64,000 bases of DNA from Microbulbifer yueqingensis (GTDB taxonomy: Bacteria; Pseudomonadota; Gammaproteobacteria; Pseudomonadales; Cellvibrionaceae), in contig NZ_FNFH01000003.1 in assembly GCF_900100355.1 (NCBI RefSeq), positions 682,001-746,000 on the forward strand, written 5' to 3'. Both the position numbers and the translations under genes were made by a program. The first letter of the stretch is position 1. Every line of letters begins with the position of its first letter. The notes below the pieces were generated by a model. That model was not told where the DNA came from and did no database searches. It saw only the letters and a list, made by a program, of their open reading frames with translations. Positions 8,188-17,087 of the stretch are shown piece by piece.

Positions 8188-9363
8188 ATGAACAAGAAAC
8201 ATATAAAGACCGCCGCACCCGTACTGGTGTTGGCGCTGGGCCTCGGGGTTGTACAGATAATGAGCGCCACCAAGCCGGCGCCGGAAAAGAAAGAGGAAGA
8301 GCCTCGCCCGGTATCCCTGCTGTACAGCGAGGCCCATGAAGAGTCCGTCCATCTTGCCGTGGCTACCCAGGGGGAAGTCCGTCCCCATACCGAAATCGAC
8401 CTCACCCCGCAGGTGTCAGGCCGCATCGTGTCCATTTCCGACAGTTTCGCCGAGGGCGCCGGCTTCGAGCCCGGCCAGGCACTGATCCAGCTGGACGATG
8501 CCGACTACCGCCTGGCCGTAGCCCGAGCGGAAGCCGGTGTGGCACAGGCGGAGGTACTGCTCCTGCAGGCGCGCGCGGCCGCCCGTATCAAGCGCCAGCA
8601 GTGGACGTCCATCAATCCCGGTAAGGAGCCGACGCCCCTGCAGGTCAACCAGCCCCAGGTAGCGGAAGCCGAGGCCAGGCTGCGCTCCGCGAAAGCAGAG
8701 CTTGCCGATGCAAAAGTGAACCTGGCCCGCACCAAAATCACCCTGCCCTTCCGCGGTCGCGTGATCAGCCGCAATGTGGGTGTGGGACAGTTTGTCACTG
8801 CCAGTACCCCGCTCGGCCGTGTGTTCGCCACCGACCGCGTGGAGGTGCGCCTGCCGCTGACCGACTCCCAGCTGCAGGAACTCGGCCTGCCGATGGGCTT
8901 CGTTGCCAGCGACAAGCATCCCGGCCCGCCGGTGACCCTGTCGGCCCGGGTCGGCCGGGATCAACACCAGTGGCAGGGGCATATCGTGCGGACCCAGGCC
9001 GCGGTGGACCAGCAAACCCGTTTGATCTATGCGGTGGCCGAGGTCACGGACCCCTATGGCGCAGGCGCCAGCAACGGCGTACCGCTGGCCGTCGGCCTGT
9101 TCGTTACCGCCGAGACCGAGGGCACCCAGGCACGCCAGGCGCTGGTCTTGCCGCGCGAGGCCCTGCGCAATGCCGACAAGATGTACGTGATCGATGCGGA
9201 AGACCGCCTGGATATTCGCACCGTGGAAGTCCTGTCCACTTCCGAGAACCGGGTCGTCGTTGCCTCCGGCATCGCCGAGGGCGAACGGGTGGTGACCTCC
9301 ACCATCGCCAATGCGGTAGACGGTATGGAAGTACAACCCGTCACCCAGCTGGCCCGGAAGTAA
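8188..9363 (+). CDS. RND efflux periplasmic adaptor subunit
   Basis: This is the membrane-fusion protein of the RND pump encoded 12 nt downstream. It has an N-terminal membrane anchor (TAAPVLVLALGLGVVQI), then a barrel-sandwich half (VRPHTEIDLTPQVSGRIVS). An alpha-hairpin follows (about 95-185, Ala/Glu-rich with QVAEAEARLRSAKAELADA), then the second half (ITLPFRGRVISRNVGVGQFV) and beta-barrel/proximal domains ending in EGERVVTSTIANAVDGMEV. I chose ATG 8188, with ATG 8179 equally possible. It lacks a lipobox, so it is probably anchored by the helix. No outer-membrane partner is encoded in this operon. Confidence 0.9.
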   Translation: MNKKHIKTAAPVLVLALGLGVVQIMSATKPAPEKKEEEPRPVSLLYSEAHEESVHLAVATQGEVRPHTEIDLTPQVSGRIVSISDSFAEGAGFEPGQALIQLDDADYRLAVARAEAGVAQAEVLLLQARAAARIKRQQWTSINPGKEPTPLQVNQPQVAEAEARLRSAKAELADAKVNLARTKITLPFRGRVISRNVGVGQFVTASTPLGRVFATDRVEVRLPLTDSQLQELGLPMGFVASDKHPGPPVTLSARVGRDQHQWQGHIVRTQAAVDQQTRLIYAVAEVTDPYGAGASNGVPLAVGLFVTAETEGTQARQALVLPREALRNADKMYVIDAEDRLDIRTVEVLSTSENRVVVASGIAEGERVVTSTIANAVDGMEVQPVTQLARK

Positions 9364-9375
9364 AGGAGCACACCC

Positions 9376-12300
9376 ATGAACAGCCTGATCGCATGGTGGG
9401 CGCGCAACAGCGTCGCCGCCAACCTGGCCATGATTGGCATCTTCGTGGCCGGCTTCATCGGCTTTGGCCTGATGGAACGGGAGATGGACCCGCAGGTGCG
9501 TTTCCCGGGCCTGGAAATCCGTGTCGCCTGGCCCGGTGCCGCCCCCGAGGAAGTGGAACAGCAGATCGTTACCCGCATCGAGGAGGCAGTCAGCGACCTG
9601 GACAACATCGAGTGGGTACGCTCCGCTTCGGGTGAGGGTTTCGGCGAGGTCTACATACTGGCGGAAACCTCGGTGGACTTCTCCCGCTTTATGAATGACG
9701 TCAAGATCCGCGTGGACAGCATTTCGTCCTTCCCACGCGACATCGAGCCGCCACAGGTGCACCAGTGGGTCAACCGCCAGGAATTCATCCGCGTTGCGGT
9801 GCACGGCGACCTTGGGGAACGGGAACTCAAGCGGCTGGCAGAACAGTTGCGGCGCGAGGCCGCCACCCTGCCTGCAATCTCCGTGGTGGAACTGTTCGGG
9901 ACCCGCATGGAGGAAGTCTCCATCGAGGTCAGTGAGCTCGACTTGCGTCGCTACGGCATCACCTTCCAGGAAGTGGCGGACGCCATTCGTGCCAGTTCCA
10001 TCAACCAGTCCGCCGGTACCGTGCGCACAGAAGTCGGGGCCTACCAGCTGAAGGTGCGCAACCAGGCTGATACCGAGGAGGAATTTGCCAATATCATCGT
10101 GCGCCAGACGTCAGACGGCGGCACCATTCGCGTGGGTGATGTGGCCACCGTGGTGGACGGCTTCGAGGACAACGAGATACTCGCCACCCTGAATGGCGAG
10201 CCGGCGGTGCTGCTGCAGGTGATGAGCACCGAAACCATGGATATCGTCACTGCGTCCGAGTCGATCCGCAAGTGGATTGCCGAACGCAAAGAGACGCTCC
10301 CGGCCGGTGCCAGGCTCACCCTGTGGACCGACAACGCCGAGGACTTCAAGAGCCGGCTGGATACCATCGGCTCTTCCGCCTTCCAGGGCCTGCTGCTGGT
10401 ACTGCTGGTACTGGTATTCAGCCTGCGCCCCAAGGTGGCTTTCTGGGTGGCCATCGGCATCGCCACCGCCTACGCGGGTGCCTTTGTCCTCCTGCCGACG
10501 GTGGGCGTGTCCCTGAATATGCTGTCCACCTTTGCCTTCCTGCTGGTGCTGGGGATTGTTGTGGACGATGCCATTGTGGTGGGCGAGAACATCCACTCCG
10601 AGTCGCACAATCCCGAGCACGGCAGTGACCGCAAGGGCCGGCTGGATGCAGCGGTACTGGGCACCCAGCTGGTGGCCAAGCCGGTTATCTTTGCGGTGAT
10701 CACCACCATCCTCGCCTTCCTGCCGTGGATCTTTATCAGCGGCGCCACCAGCGAGTTCACCCGCCATATCACCTGGGTAGTGATCCTGGCGCTGCTGTTC
10801 TCGCTGGTCGAGTCCCTGTTCATCCTGCCGGCGCACCTCAGCAACCTGAAGCCGCGCACAGAGCTGGGCCGGTTCGGGCGTGTCCAGAAGCGCATCGCCG
10901 ACGGCATCGTTCACTTTGCCCACAACCACTACCGCCGTATCGGCCAGTGGGCGGTGGGCAGGCGCTACCTGACCCTGAGCATCTTTATTGCCGCCCTGAT
11001 GATCGGTTTCGGTATGTTCGGCAGCGGCTGGGTAAAAAAGAGCTTCATGCCCGAGATCGAGTCCGACGAGGTCATCGTGAATGTGGTCATGCCCGAGGGC
11101 GCGCCCTACAGCCGCGCGCTGGAGATCCTCGCCCAGTTGCAGGACGCTGAGAAACGCCTCGAGCAGGAAGTGAACCAGCGCACCGACGGCCAGGGCGTGC
11201 TGATCGAGAACTGGTATACCCGCTCCCGGCGCGACAGCGTCATGGCCATCGTCAAGCTGGCGCCGCCGGAAGTACGCGATATGTCGGCCAAGGACGCGGC
11301 CCTGCGCCTGCGGGAGCTGCTGGGTGATATCCCGGATGCCAAGGAAGTCTCCGTGCAGTACTCCATGGGCAACAATGGGCCAGGCTTCGAGCTTTCCATC
11401 CGCCACCCGGACCTGGATGTCCTGCGCGAGGCCACCGCCGACCTGGAAGCCCAGCTGCGTACCTACGAGAGCCTGTACGATGTGCGCAACAACCTGGAAG
11501 GCGCCTCGGAGGAAATCCGCATCGACCTTAAGCCCGGCGCCGCCAAGCTGGGCCTGACCCTGGCCGACGTCAACCGCCAGGTACGCCAGGCCTATTTCGG
11601 TGAGGAAGTCCAGCGCCTGCCCCGGGCCGGCCAGGACGTGAAAGTGATGGTGCGCTACCCGCTGGAATCCCGTCGTTCCATCGAGAGCCTGAAGGACTTT
11701 CGTGTGCGCACCGCCGACGGCCGCGAAGTCCCGCTGCTGGCAGTGGCGGAACTGGAATACACACCCGGTATCAAGCGCATCCAGCGCTGGAACGGCAACC
11801 GCGCAGCACGGGTAATGGCTGACCTGAAGGACGATGTGCGCGGCGATATCATGAAGGACCTGAATGAGAACTTCTTCCCCGACTGGGAGAAGCGGTACCC
11901 GGGTATTATCCGCGGAGCCATTGGCCAGGCCGAGGGCCAGAAGCGCTTTATCCAGGAAGTACTGGGTCTCTACACCATGGCTTTCTTCGCCATGTACAGC
12001 CTGCTGGCGGTAGCCTTCCGCAGCTACTCCCAGCCGATCCTGATCCTGGTTGCCATCCCCTTCGCCTTCGTGGGCGCCATCTTCGGTCACGCGGTGACGG
12101 GCATGACCATGGCCATCTTCAGCTACTTCGGCATCGCCGCTGCAGCGGGCGTGGTGGTCAATGACAACCTGGTGCTGATGGACCACTGCAACCGCCTGCG
12201 CGACCGGGGCATGGAACCCCTCAAGGCCATCGTGGAAGCCGGCGTATCCCGCTTCCGCCCCATCCTGCTGACCACCGTCACCACCATTGTCGGCCTGATG

Positions 12301-12519
12301 CCGATGATGATGGAACGCAGCATCCAGGCCGCCTTCCTCCAGCCGATCGTAGTGGCACTGGCATTCGGGGTATTCGTGGCCTTCTTCGTCACGCTGCTGC
12401 TGGTACCGGCGCTGTATGGGATTGGTGTGGATATCAGTGCGGGTGCCGGTCGGGTCAAGGAGCGGGTGAAGTCTTACTTTACTGGGAGTGCCCGGGAAGG
12501 AATTGGGGCTACCGACTAA
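9376..12519 (+). CDS. RND efflux permease
   Basis: This 1047-residue inner-membrane proton-driven pump is full length for the family. The N-terminus (MNSLIAWWARNSVAANLAM) is the usual first helix, followed by periplasmic porter domains with the APEEVEQQIVTRIEEAV block. TM4 carries the proton-relay acidic pair in LGIVVDDAIVVGENI. The second half repeats the pattern, with AAAGVVVNDNLVLMDHCN at the equivalent position, where the charge pattern differs as expected. An AGGAG ribosome site precedes the ATG. Substrates cannot be predicted; metal-exporter signature residues are not apparent, so I favour a hydrophobe/drug-type pump. The gene ends just before a strong hairpin terminator. Confidence 0.93.
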   Translation: MNSLIAWWARNSVAANLAMIGIFVAGFIGFGLMEREMDPQVRFPGLEIRVAWPGAAPEEVEQQIVTRIEEAVSDLDNIEWVRSASGEGFGEVYILAETSVDFSRFMNDVKIRVDSISSFPRDIEPPQVHQWVNRQEFIRVAVHGDLGERELKRLAEQLRREAATLPAISVVELFGTRMEEVSIEVSELDLRRYGITFQEVADAIRASSINQSAGTVRTEVGAYQLKVRNQADTEEEFANIIVRQTSDGGTIRVGDVATVVDGFEDNEILATLNGEPAVLLQVMSTETMDIVTASESIRKWIAERKETLPAGARLTLWTDNAEDFKSRLDTIGSSAFQGLLLVLLVLVFSLRPKVAFWVAIGIATAYAGAFVLLPTVGVSLNMLSTFAFLLVLGIVVDDAIVVGENIHSESHNPEHGSDRKGRLDAAVLGTQLVAKPVIFAVITTILAFLPWIFISGATSEFTRHITWVVILALLFSLVESLFILPAHLSNLKPRTELGRFGRVQKRIADGIVHFAHNHYRRIGQWAVGRRYLTLSIFIAALMIGFGMFGSGWVKKSFMPEIESDEVIVNVVMPEGAPYSRALEILAQLQDAEKRLEQEVNQRTDGQGVLIENWYTRSRRDSVMAIVKLAPPEVRDMSAKDAALRLRELLGDIPDAKEVSVQYSMGNNGPGFELSIRHPDLDVLREATADLEAQLRTYESLYDVRNNLEGASEEIRIDLKPGAAKLGLTLADVNRQVRQAYFGEEVQRLPRAGQDVKVMVRYPLESRRSIESLKDFRVRTADGREVPLLAVAELEYTPGIKRIQRWNGNRAARVMADLKDDVRGDIMKDLNENFFPDWEKRYPGIIRGAIGQAEGQKRFIQEVLGLYTMAFFAMYSLLAVAFRSYSQPILILVAIPFAFVGAIFGHAVTGMTMAIFSYFGIAAAAGVVVNDNLVLMDHCNRLRDRGMEPLKAIVEAGVSRFRPILLTTVTTIVGLMPMMMERSIQAAFLQPIVVALAFGVFVAFFVTLLLVPALYGIGVDISAGAGRVKERVKSYFTGSAREGIGATD

Positions 12520-12560
12520 TCGTTCCCGCTGAGTGGGCAGCGGCGCCGCTGCCCGTTGAC

Positions 12561-12600
12561 CAGACAAAGAAGCCCGGCAGTTGCCGGGCTTCTTTGTCTG
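12561..12600. terminator. Bidirectional terminator between RND operon and pilE
   Basis: A perfect 19-bp inverted repeat (12561-12579 with 12582-12600) with a 2-nt nominal spacer and a GCCCGGC/GCCGGGC core lies 41 nt after the RND stop and 29 nt beyond the stop of the convergent pilE gene. T-rich flanks in both directions fit intrinsic termination for both operons. Confidence 0.85.
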
Positions 12601-12629
12601 GTGATTTTGAAGAAGTATTTACACCAGGA

Positions 12630-13049
12630 TTAATCCCAGCAACCCGCCGGGGATTTGGTACCTGCGGGATACACAATTTGGAGTGGATCACAAGCGCTGT
12701 CAGCGGCCTGACTTCCGACAGGGTCGGCAGTGATGGTGTAACTGTTTCCGCCAGCTGCTGTCACCGCGATGGTGTAAAAGCCTTCCTCGCTGGTTGTACG
12801 GAAATTCAGGCTGCTATTTGCAGCATCAGCTCCACAATTATCTGCTGCGGCGAGTGTCCAGGCATAGAAGCGACAGTTCGCACGGAATTTCTCCTGTGCA
12901 AGCTGGAGCTTTAGCAGTGCTGCTATGCCATCGGACCGCCGCGACTTGCGTACTGATTCCTGATATGAGGGAATCGCAATCGCCGACAGTATCGCGAGGA
13001 TCGCAACGGCGACTAGCATTTCAATGAGGGTAAAACCTTTGCTGCGCAT
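12630..13049 (-). CDS. pilE: Type IV (minor) pilin, PilE-like
   Basis: This is a 139-residue prepilin with a short basic leader MRSKG cut before Phe in G|FTLIEMLVAVAILAILSAI, including Glu5 of the mature protein. After the N-terminal helix come an SRRSDGIAALLKLQLAQEKF segment and two Cys pairs in the C-terminal half typical of PilE-like pilins. It would be processed by prepilin peptidase PilD and inserted in the pilus or its priming tip complex. It is the last gene of the fimT-pilW-pilX-pilV-pilE operon and ends at the shared terminator. No clear ribosome site precedes the start. Being in a minor-pilin operon, it is unlikely to be the major subunit. Confidence 0.88.
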   Translation of the reverse strand: MRSKGFTLIEMLVAVAILAILSAIAIPSYQESVRKSRRSDGIAALLKLQLAQEKFRANCRFYAWTLAAADNCGADAANSSLNFRTTSEEGFYTIAVTAAGGNSYTITADPVGSQAADSACDPLQIVYPAGTKSPAGCWD

Positions 13050-13097
13050 TTTTCTGACACTATCGAATCGTTGATAAAAGACCCGAACATCTAAAGC

Positions 13098-15086
13098 TCA
13101 AGGACACAAATCGAGATCGTTTTGAATATCGATATTCAGGGCGTTCTTACCACTTATTCCTGTGGCGGTGGCAACACCGCCATCCAGCACGAGGGGCCCC
13201 GGGGTACCGATCGCCGGGCAAGTGACACCACCACTGAGAGTAAATGTGAGCGCGCCATCCCAGCCCCCTCCCGCATTAGCATCATAGGAATCGGTGATAC
13301 ACTCATAGAACAGGCCTGCGTTGCCCCAATAGCAGGAGCCACCGCTGATCGCTACACTCGCCAGGACCTTGTTTTCATTAGCCGTATCGACCCGACCTGA
13401 AATCAAGGCATAGTTTCCTGCAACACAACCAATATCGTTACCGGAACTATCACCTTTTACCGAAAGCAACTCCAGCGGGCTTGGACTACAGGATAGCTCC
13501 AGCTCCTTTCCCGGTGCCTCGGCATAGATCATCCCATTCCAGCCGGAACCCCAGTCGTAAACATCGCACTCATACTCTGCCTGGTTGTTGACAAAACCTG
13601 ATAACAAGCAATTTCCCGGGCCATCCGAGGTATACACCTCAATGGCATCGAGAATTCCCTGGGTAACGGCTGCGCCACTGTTAGCGGACACAGATATCGA
13701 TCCACGGACAATATAGCGCTCAACGGGCGGGGCAGTTGGGTCAAACGGACAAGTGGCATCATGCCCGTATTTATCGCTGGCATAGCTATCCAGATAGTCG
13801 CCGTTCAGGCATACGAAGTCGTCCGGGTTTCCGGCAAACAGGTCTCCCGGATCTGCACTGGTTGCGTCCGCTCGAACCATGACCCCTTGCGAGATGCAGT
13901 TACTGCCGCCCGTGCTGTCCGCAGACAATGATGAGATAACAAAATCGTGCGGATGATCGCCATTAGCGGAATCGCCTAAGACAGCTCCATCGGCAATGCC
14001 ATGGGATTTATAGGCAATAACGCCCTCTTTAGTAACAGGCTCGCCGCCGTCGTTAAGGGTATAGAGCATACCGCGGTAGGCCCGGCGAACCGCAATTACC
14101 GGTGCCTCCCAGTTATTTGTCGAGACAGGATCACCCTGGCACACCTTGTCGGTTTGCTTTATGCCACCAGAGAGCAGTAGCCCTATATTGCCGTGCCAGC
14201 CCCCGCCGAGATAACAGGTGTAGTGAAAGTAGGCGTAATCGCCGCTTTTGGTAAGCAAATCAGAGCTGGTGGCTTTATCGATCGCTATTCCCTCTTTTTC
14301 ATCAGCCGAGGAGAAGTAATAGCGAGTGCAGAAAGCGGCATCCGATGCGTGCACAAAGACGTCAGCCGGAGCAAGCTTGCCTTGCGTAGCCTTATCGATA
14401 TAGACCCGCCCCATAATTCGCACAAAATTTAGACACTCCGCATTATCCGCCTTACATGCATCCTCCAGGGTCAATACGATCTTGTTCCCGAAGACCAGCT
14501 TTCGCTCACCGTCGGCAATATACATTTTTGTCCCGTCGTTATTGGACGGGGGGTCCACGCCTTCCGGTACCGTGCCCTCTCCCAACCTTGCTCGCCCTGT
14601 CGGGGAAGGCACCAGGAAATCATTACGGACAGCTGCCAGGGCACCCGGGGCACCCGGCGCCGTGTATGCCAGCTCAGTATCCAGGCTGACGGCCTGTGTC
14701 TTTCCGGCAGCATCCATCCACTCCACGCTCACCGCAACTGAACGAAGCTGGCCGTTTGCCACAATAGTCTCTTTGCGAGCGAAGCTGGCGTTCACTCCGT
14801 CAATTTCCGCCAGATTGGAATCTGTGCCAACAGGATAGAGGGCATAAAACTCAGCAAGTGACCCGGCTTCATGCATGTAATTACGCATCTCTTCGAGGCG
14901 GCCCTGGGCAATCGCCAGCGCCTCTGTCCTGGCTTTGCTCGCGGCGCTAACACCATAGAAATCTCCCTGCAGCTTCCCCAGGGCCAGGACACCGACAGCC
15001 AGGACGAACATGGCGATCAGCACCTCAATAAGACCGATACCCCTGGCCTGGCTCATCACCTCGAGTGCTTTTCTTGCTCTACCCAT
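13098..15086 (-). CDS. pilV: PilV-type minor pilin with unusually long, repeat-bearing C-terminus
   Basis: The N-terminus has a prepilin leader and helix (ARG|IGLIEVLIAMFVLAVGVLAL), the PilV signature. PilV proteins are normally about 150-200 residues. This one is about 662 from ATG 15086, which I prefer because GGGGAG precedes it. Beyond the pilin domain (to about 150) are roughly 500 residues with three similar Cys-rich modules at about 222-320, 459-537 and 558-627 (numbered from the GTG at 15098). Each runs from a (V/I)xG(R/S)(V/I) strand through a single Cys and a YxC, a G(G/S)GWxG turn and a closing Cys. The operon has no pilY1, so the extension may stand in as a pilus-tip or adhesive domain; that is inference. 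Confidence 0.82.
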   Translation of the reverse strand: MGRARKALEVMSQARGIGLIEVLIAMFVLAVGVLALGKLQGDFYGVSAASKARTEALAIAQGRLEEMRNYMHEAGSLAEFYALYPVGTDSNLAEIDGVNASFARKETIVANGQLRSVAVSVEWMDAAGKTQAVSLDTELAYTAPGAPGALAAVRNDFLVPSPTGRARLGEGTVPEGVDPPSNNDGTKMYIADGERKLVFGNKIVLTLEDACKADNAECLNFVRIMGRVYIDKATQGKLAPADVFVHASDAAFCTRYYFSSADEKEGIAIDKATSSDLLTKSGDYAYFHYTCYLGGGWHGNIGLLLSGGIKQTDKVCQGDPVSTNNWEAPVIAVRRAYRGMLYTLNDGGEPVTKEGVIAYKSHGIADGAVLGDSANGDHPHDFVISSLSADSTGGSNCISQGVMVRADATSADPGDLFAGNPDDFVCLNGDYLDSYASDKYGHDATCPFDPTAPPVERYIVRGSISVSANSGAAVTQGILDAIEVYTSDGPGNCLLSGFVNNQAEYECDVYDWGSGWNGMIYAEAPGKELELSCSPSPLELLSVKGDSSGNDIGCVAGNYALISGRVDTANENKVLASVAISGGSCYWGNAGLFYECITDSYDANAGGGWDGALTFTLSGGVTCPAIGTPGPLVLDGGVATATGISGKNALNIDIQNDLDLCP

Positions 15087-15116
15087 GAAGCTCCCCACCT
15101 CGCCAGTGGATCATTT

Positions 15117-16307
15117 TTAAAAGTCTTTCCACGTGCCAGCCATTCCTATCCGTGCCCCGGCGTTCTCCAGATCATTTAAAACATCGGAGTTATACCAGAT
15201 ATCCATGCTTCCGCCCGCACTGCTGGAAATATCGCCCGCGATGACAATCGAGCCCACTACGGTCATATTTCCCTTGATATTCGCATTTCCAGTTACAAAG
15301 ACGAGGCCATTAAAGTTAGGCGTGCCCTCGAATGTGGCATCTCCATTAATAATAACGATCGATGGCTCGCTGTCGTCGGCCTTGCAGGTCTTATTGCCAC
15401 TGAGCGCAACTGTGCAACCGACTGACGTATTGTTTTCGAAGGTAGCATCCCCTTCTACCCAGACAACCTCGTGCGTTGCGAGCTGAACATCACTATTTAC
15501 CTCCGCAGAATTCGTCTCCAGTGTTACCAGGCCCGAATTACGATATGCAGCCGGAGTCATGCCAAAGTAGTTCTGGAACATTTGCGTCGGGGTAAGATTA
15601 GCCAGGCTGGAATCGTTCTCAATCACGTCCAGCCCAACGGTGAGCTTATTGGAGGAGGACACGGTCTTGCAGGTCATTGAGGTATCCATACATAGGGGAT
15701 AGCCGGAATCCCCCATATCGGGCACATTGGTGGCCGTACTGTTATTTGAGCCCAGGTCAACCTCGCCACCGCTCCAGACGGTACTGTGGCCCTCCGGGTT
15801 GTGTATTGTGGCAGACCCATCGATTACAACAGTACCTTTGGATATCATTGGATTTGACGGATCGTTGGCTAGCGGATCGGCGACACCCAGCAGCTGGCTG
15901 ATCGAATGTTTTGCAGTCCGGTCATCACTGAAGCCAGTGGAAATGACTTCTATCTGGAAGCCCTTCGGGTTGGTCTCTACGCTTACACTAGCCTGACCAA
16001 TGGCTACCGAGCTGCTGTCGCCCATACCGTCATTATCGGTATCAAAGACCGGATCGATAGAGCCATCTCCGTCCCGGTCCGGCCCATCGCCAAGATATTC
16101 AAGCGCTGTCGCGAGGCCAGCCTCCGCAGCTTCGAATGCCTGCTTGGCCCGGCCGTCATTGTTAGTGAGAACCTGTTCCTGTCGTACAAAGTTAAATGTC
16201 GTCAGGGTCGCGATGGCGGTCAGGGCCAAAATCAGTACGGAGAATATCAGTGTCGACACTCCCCGCTGCTTGCATAGGTACACCGATGTAAAAGTCGCAC
16301 TCCTCAC
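15117..16307 (-). CDS. pilX: PilX-type pilus assembly protein
   Basis: This 396-residue protein has a PilX N-terminus: basic start, QRGVSTLIFSVLILALTAIA helix and the QAFEAAEAGLATAL helix typical of PilX. Its GTG start overlaps the last base of the pilW stop. Residues 77-97 hold two DxDxDG-type acidic loops (DRDGDGSIDP and DTDNDGMGD) that look like calcium-binding loops. The C-terminal half (about 290-375) has repeated short GDATFE/GNANIKGN/GSIVIAGDIS strands suggestive of a beta-helix. PilX helps prime pilus assembly with PilV, PilW, FimU and usually PilY1. It sits 30 nt upstream of pilV. Confidence 0.85.
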   Translation of the reverse strand: MRSATFTSVYLCKQRGVSTLIFSVLILALTAIATLTTFNFVRQEQVLTNNDGRAKQAFEAAEAGLATALEYLGDGPDRDGDGSIDPVFDTDNDGMGDSSSVAIGQASVSVETNPKGFQIEVISTGFSDDRTAKHSISQLLGVADPLANDPSNPMISKGTVVIDGSATIHNPEGHSTVWSGGEVDLGSNNSTATNVPDMGDSGYPLCMDTSMTCKTVSSSNKLTVGLDVIENDSSLANLTPTQMFQNYFGMTPAAYRNSGLVTLETNSAEVNSDVQLATHEVVWVEGDATFENNTSVGCTVALSGNKTCKADDSEPSIVIINGDATFEGTPNFNGLVFVTGNANIKGNMTVVGSIVIAGDISSSAGGSMDIWYNSDVLNDLENAGARIGMAGTWKDF

Positions 16308-17086
16308 TATCGTTCCCTCACAAGATCATTCCTGACCCTGACAGACTGCCTTACTGACACCCTCACATCACTGTCACCGGTCAGCACTCCCGCCATGGTT
16401 ATCGCGATCTGTCGTACCTCTACTGTGATATCTCCCATGGCTGGTGCTGTTTCAATGCAGTCGAATTCCTTTGCATCATCAATTCCATTCTTTCCATCGT
16501 TATCCAGGCCGTCGGGCTCGCGAAGGTTTAAGCAAGTTGAGGGGGCGGCGGGATCAGCTGAATCGAATGTCAGCTGGGTGATCTCGATCAGGTTTCGGTC
16601 GGTAATATCCTCCCACTGCCCCCCAGCATCATCGCATTCATCATGCCGGGTGTTACTCGTATCGCCACTCAGGCGCATTTGGACAACGCCATTGTTTAAC
16701 CGGAAGCCGTGAATATCCTCGCCGTCCAGGACACCACTATCGCTGGAGTCATATGCATACAGGATGCATTCACCGGAGTCAGCATCTCCCGCCGGGGTAC
16801 TGATCGACGTCCGCACAGCCAGTGCAGTCACATCCACTGTATTAAAAGGGTTTTTCAACGGGTCGGTTGCGGCGTCGCGCCAGTAGCCGGCACGTCGAAT
16901 ATCCTGAACCATCACACTCATCAACGTCATCAGGTCCTGATTCAGGCGACTGGCCGCTATCGAGGACCCACTATTGATAACCGTGGTCAGGTATACCGAC
17001 GAGGCTGCTCCGAGGACGACAAGGCCTATGGTCAGCGATATCATCAATTCGATCAGGGTAATCCCCCGCTGTTGCTTAAGCCTCAT
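16307..17086 (-). CDS. pilW: PilW-type minor pilin
   Basis: This prepilin-like protein has leader MRLKQQRG and helix ITLIELMISLTIGLVVLGA, then a PilW-style body with NQDLMTLMSVMVQDIRRAGYW. I place the start at ATG 17086, one base after the fimT stop; the open frame reaches further but only through the end of fimT. A Ca-loop-like DGLDNDGKNGIDD segment lies in the C-terminal part. PilW forms the priming minor-pilin complex with PilV and PilX. The overlap with pilX at the 3' end indicates one transcript. Confidence 0.88.
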   Translation of the reverse strand: MRLKQQRGITLIELMISLTIGLVVLGAASSVYLTTVINSGSSIAASRLNQDLMTLMSVMVQDIRRAGYWRDAATDPLKNPFNTVDVTALAVRTSISTPAGDADSGECILYAYDSSDSGVLDGEDIHGFRLNNGVVQMRLSGDTSNTRHDECDDAGGQWEDITDRNLIEITQLTFDSADPAAPSTCLNLREPDGLDNDGKNGIDDAKEFDCIETAPAMGDITVEVRQIAITMAGVLTGDSDVRVSVRQSVRVRNDLVRER

Positions 17087-17087
17087 G

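Noticed and set aside
8416..9804. A 462-codon minus-strand frame opposite the RND adaptor
   Set aside because: It is antisense to a well-supported adaptor gene, with no family motifs or ribosome site.
10111..12567. An 818-codon open frame on the minus strand opposite the RND permease gene
   Set aside because: It is rich in His, Gln and Gly, has no domain signature and lies entirely antisense to a full-length RND gene. Long antisense frames are expected from the high-G+C third positions.
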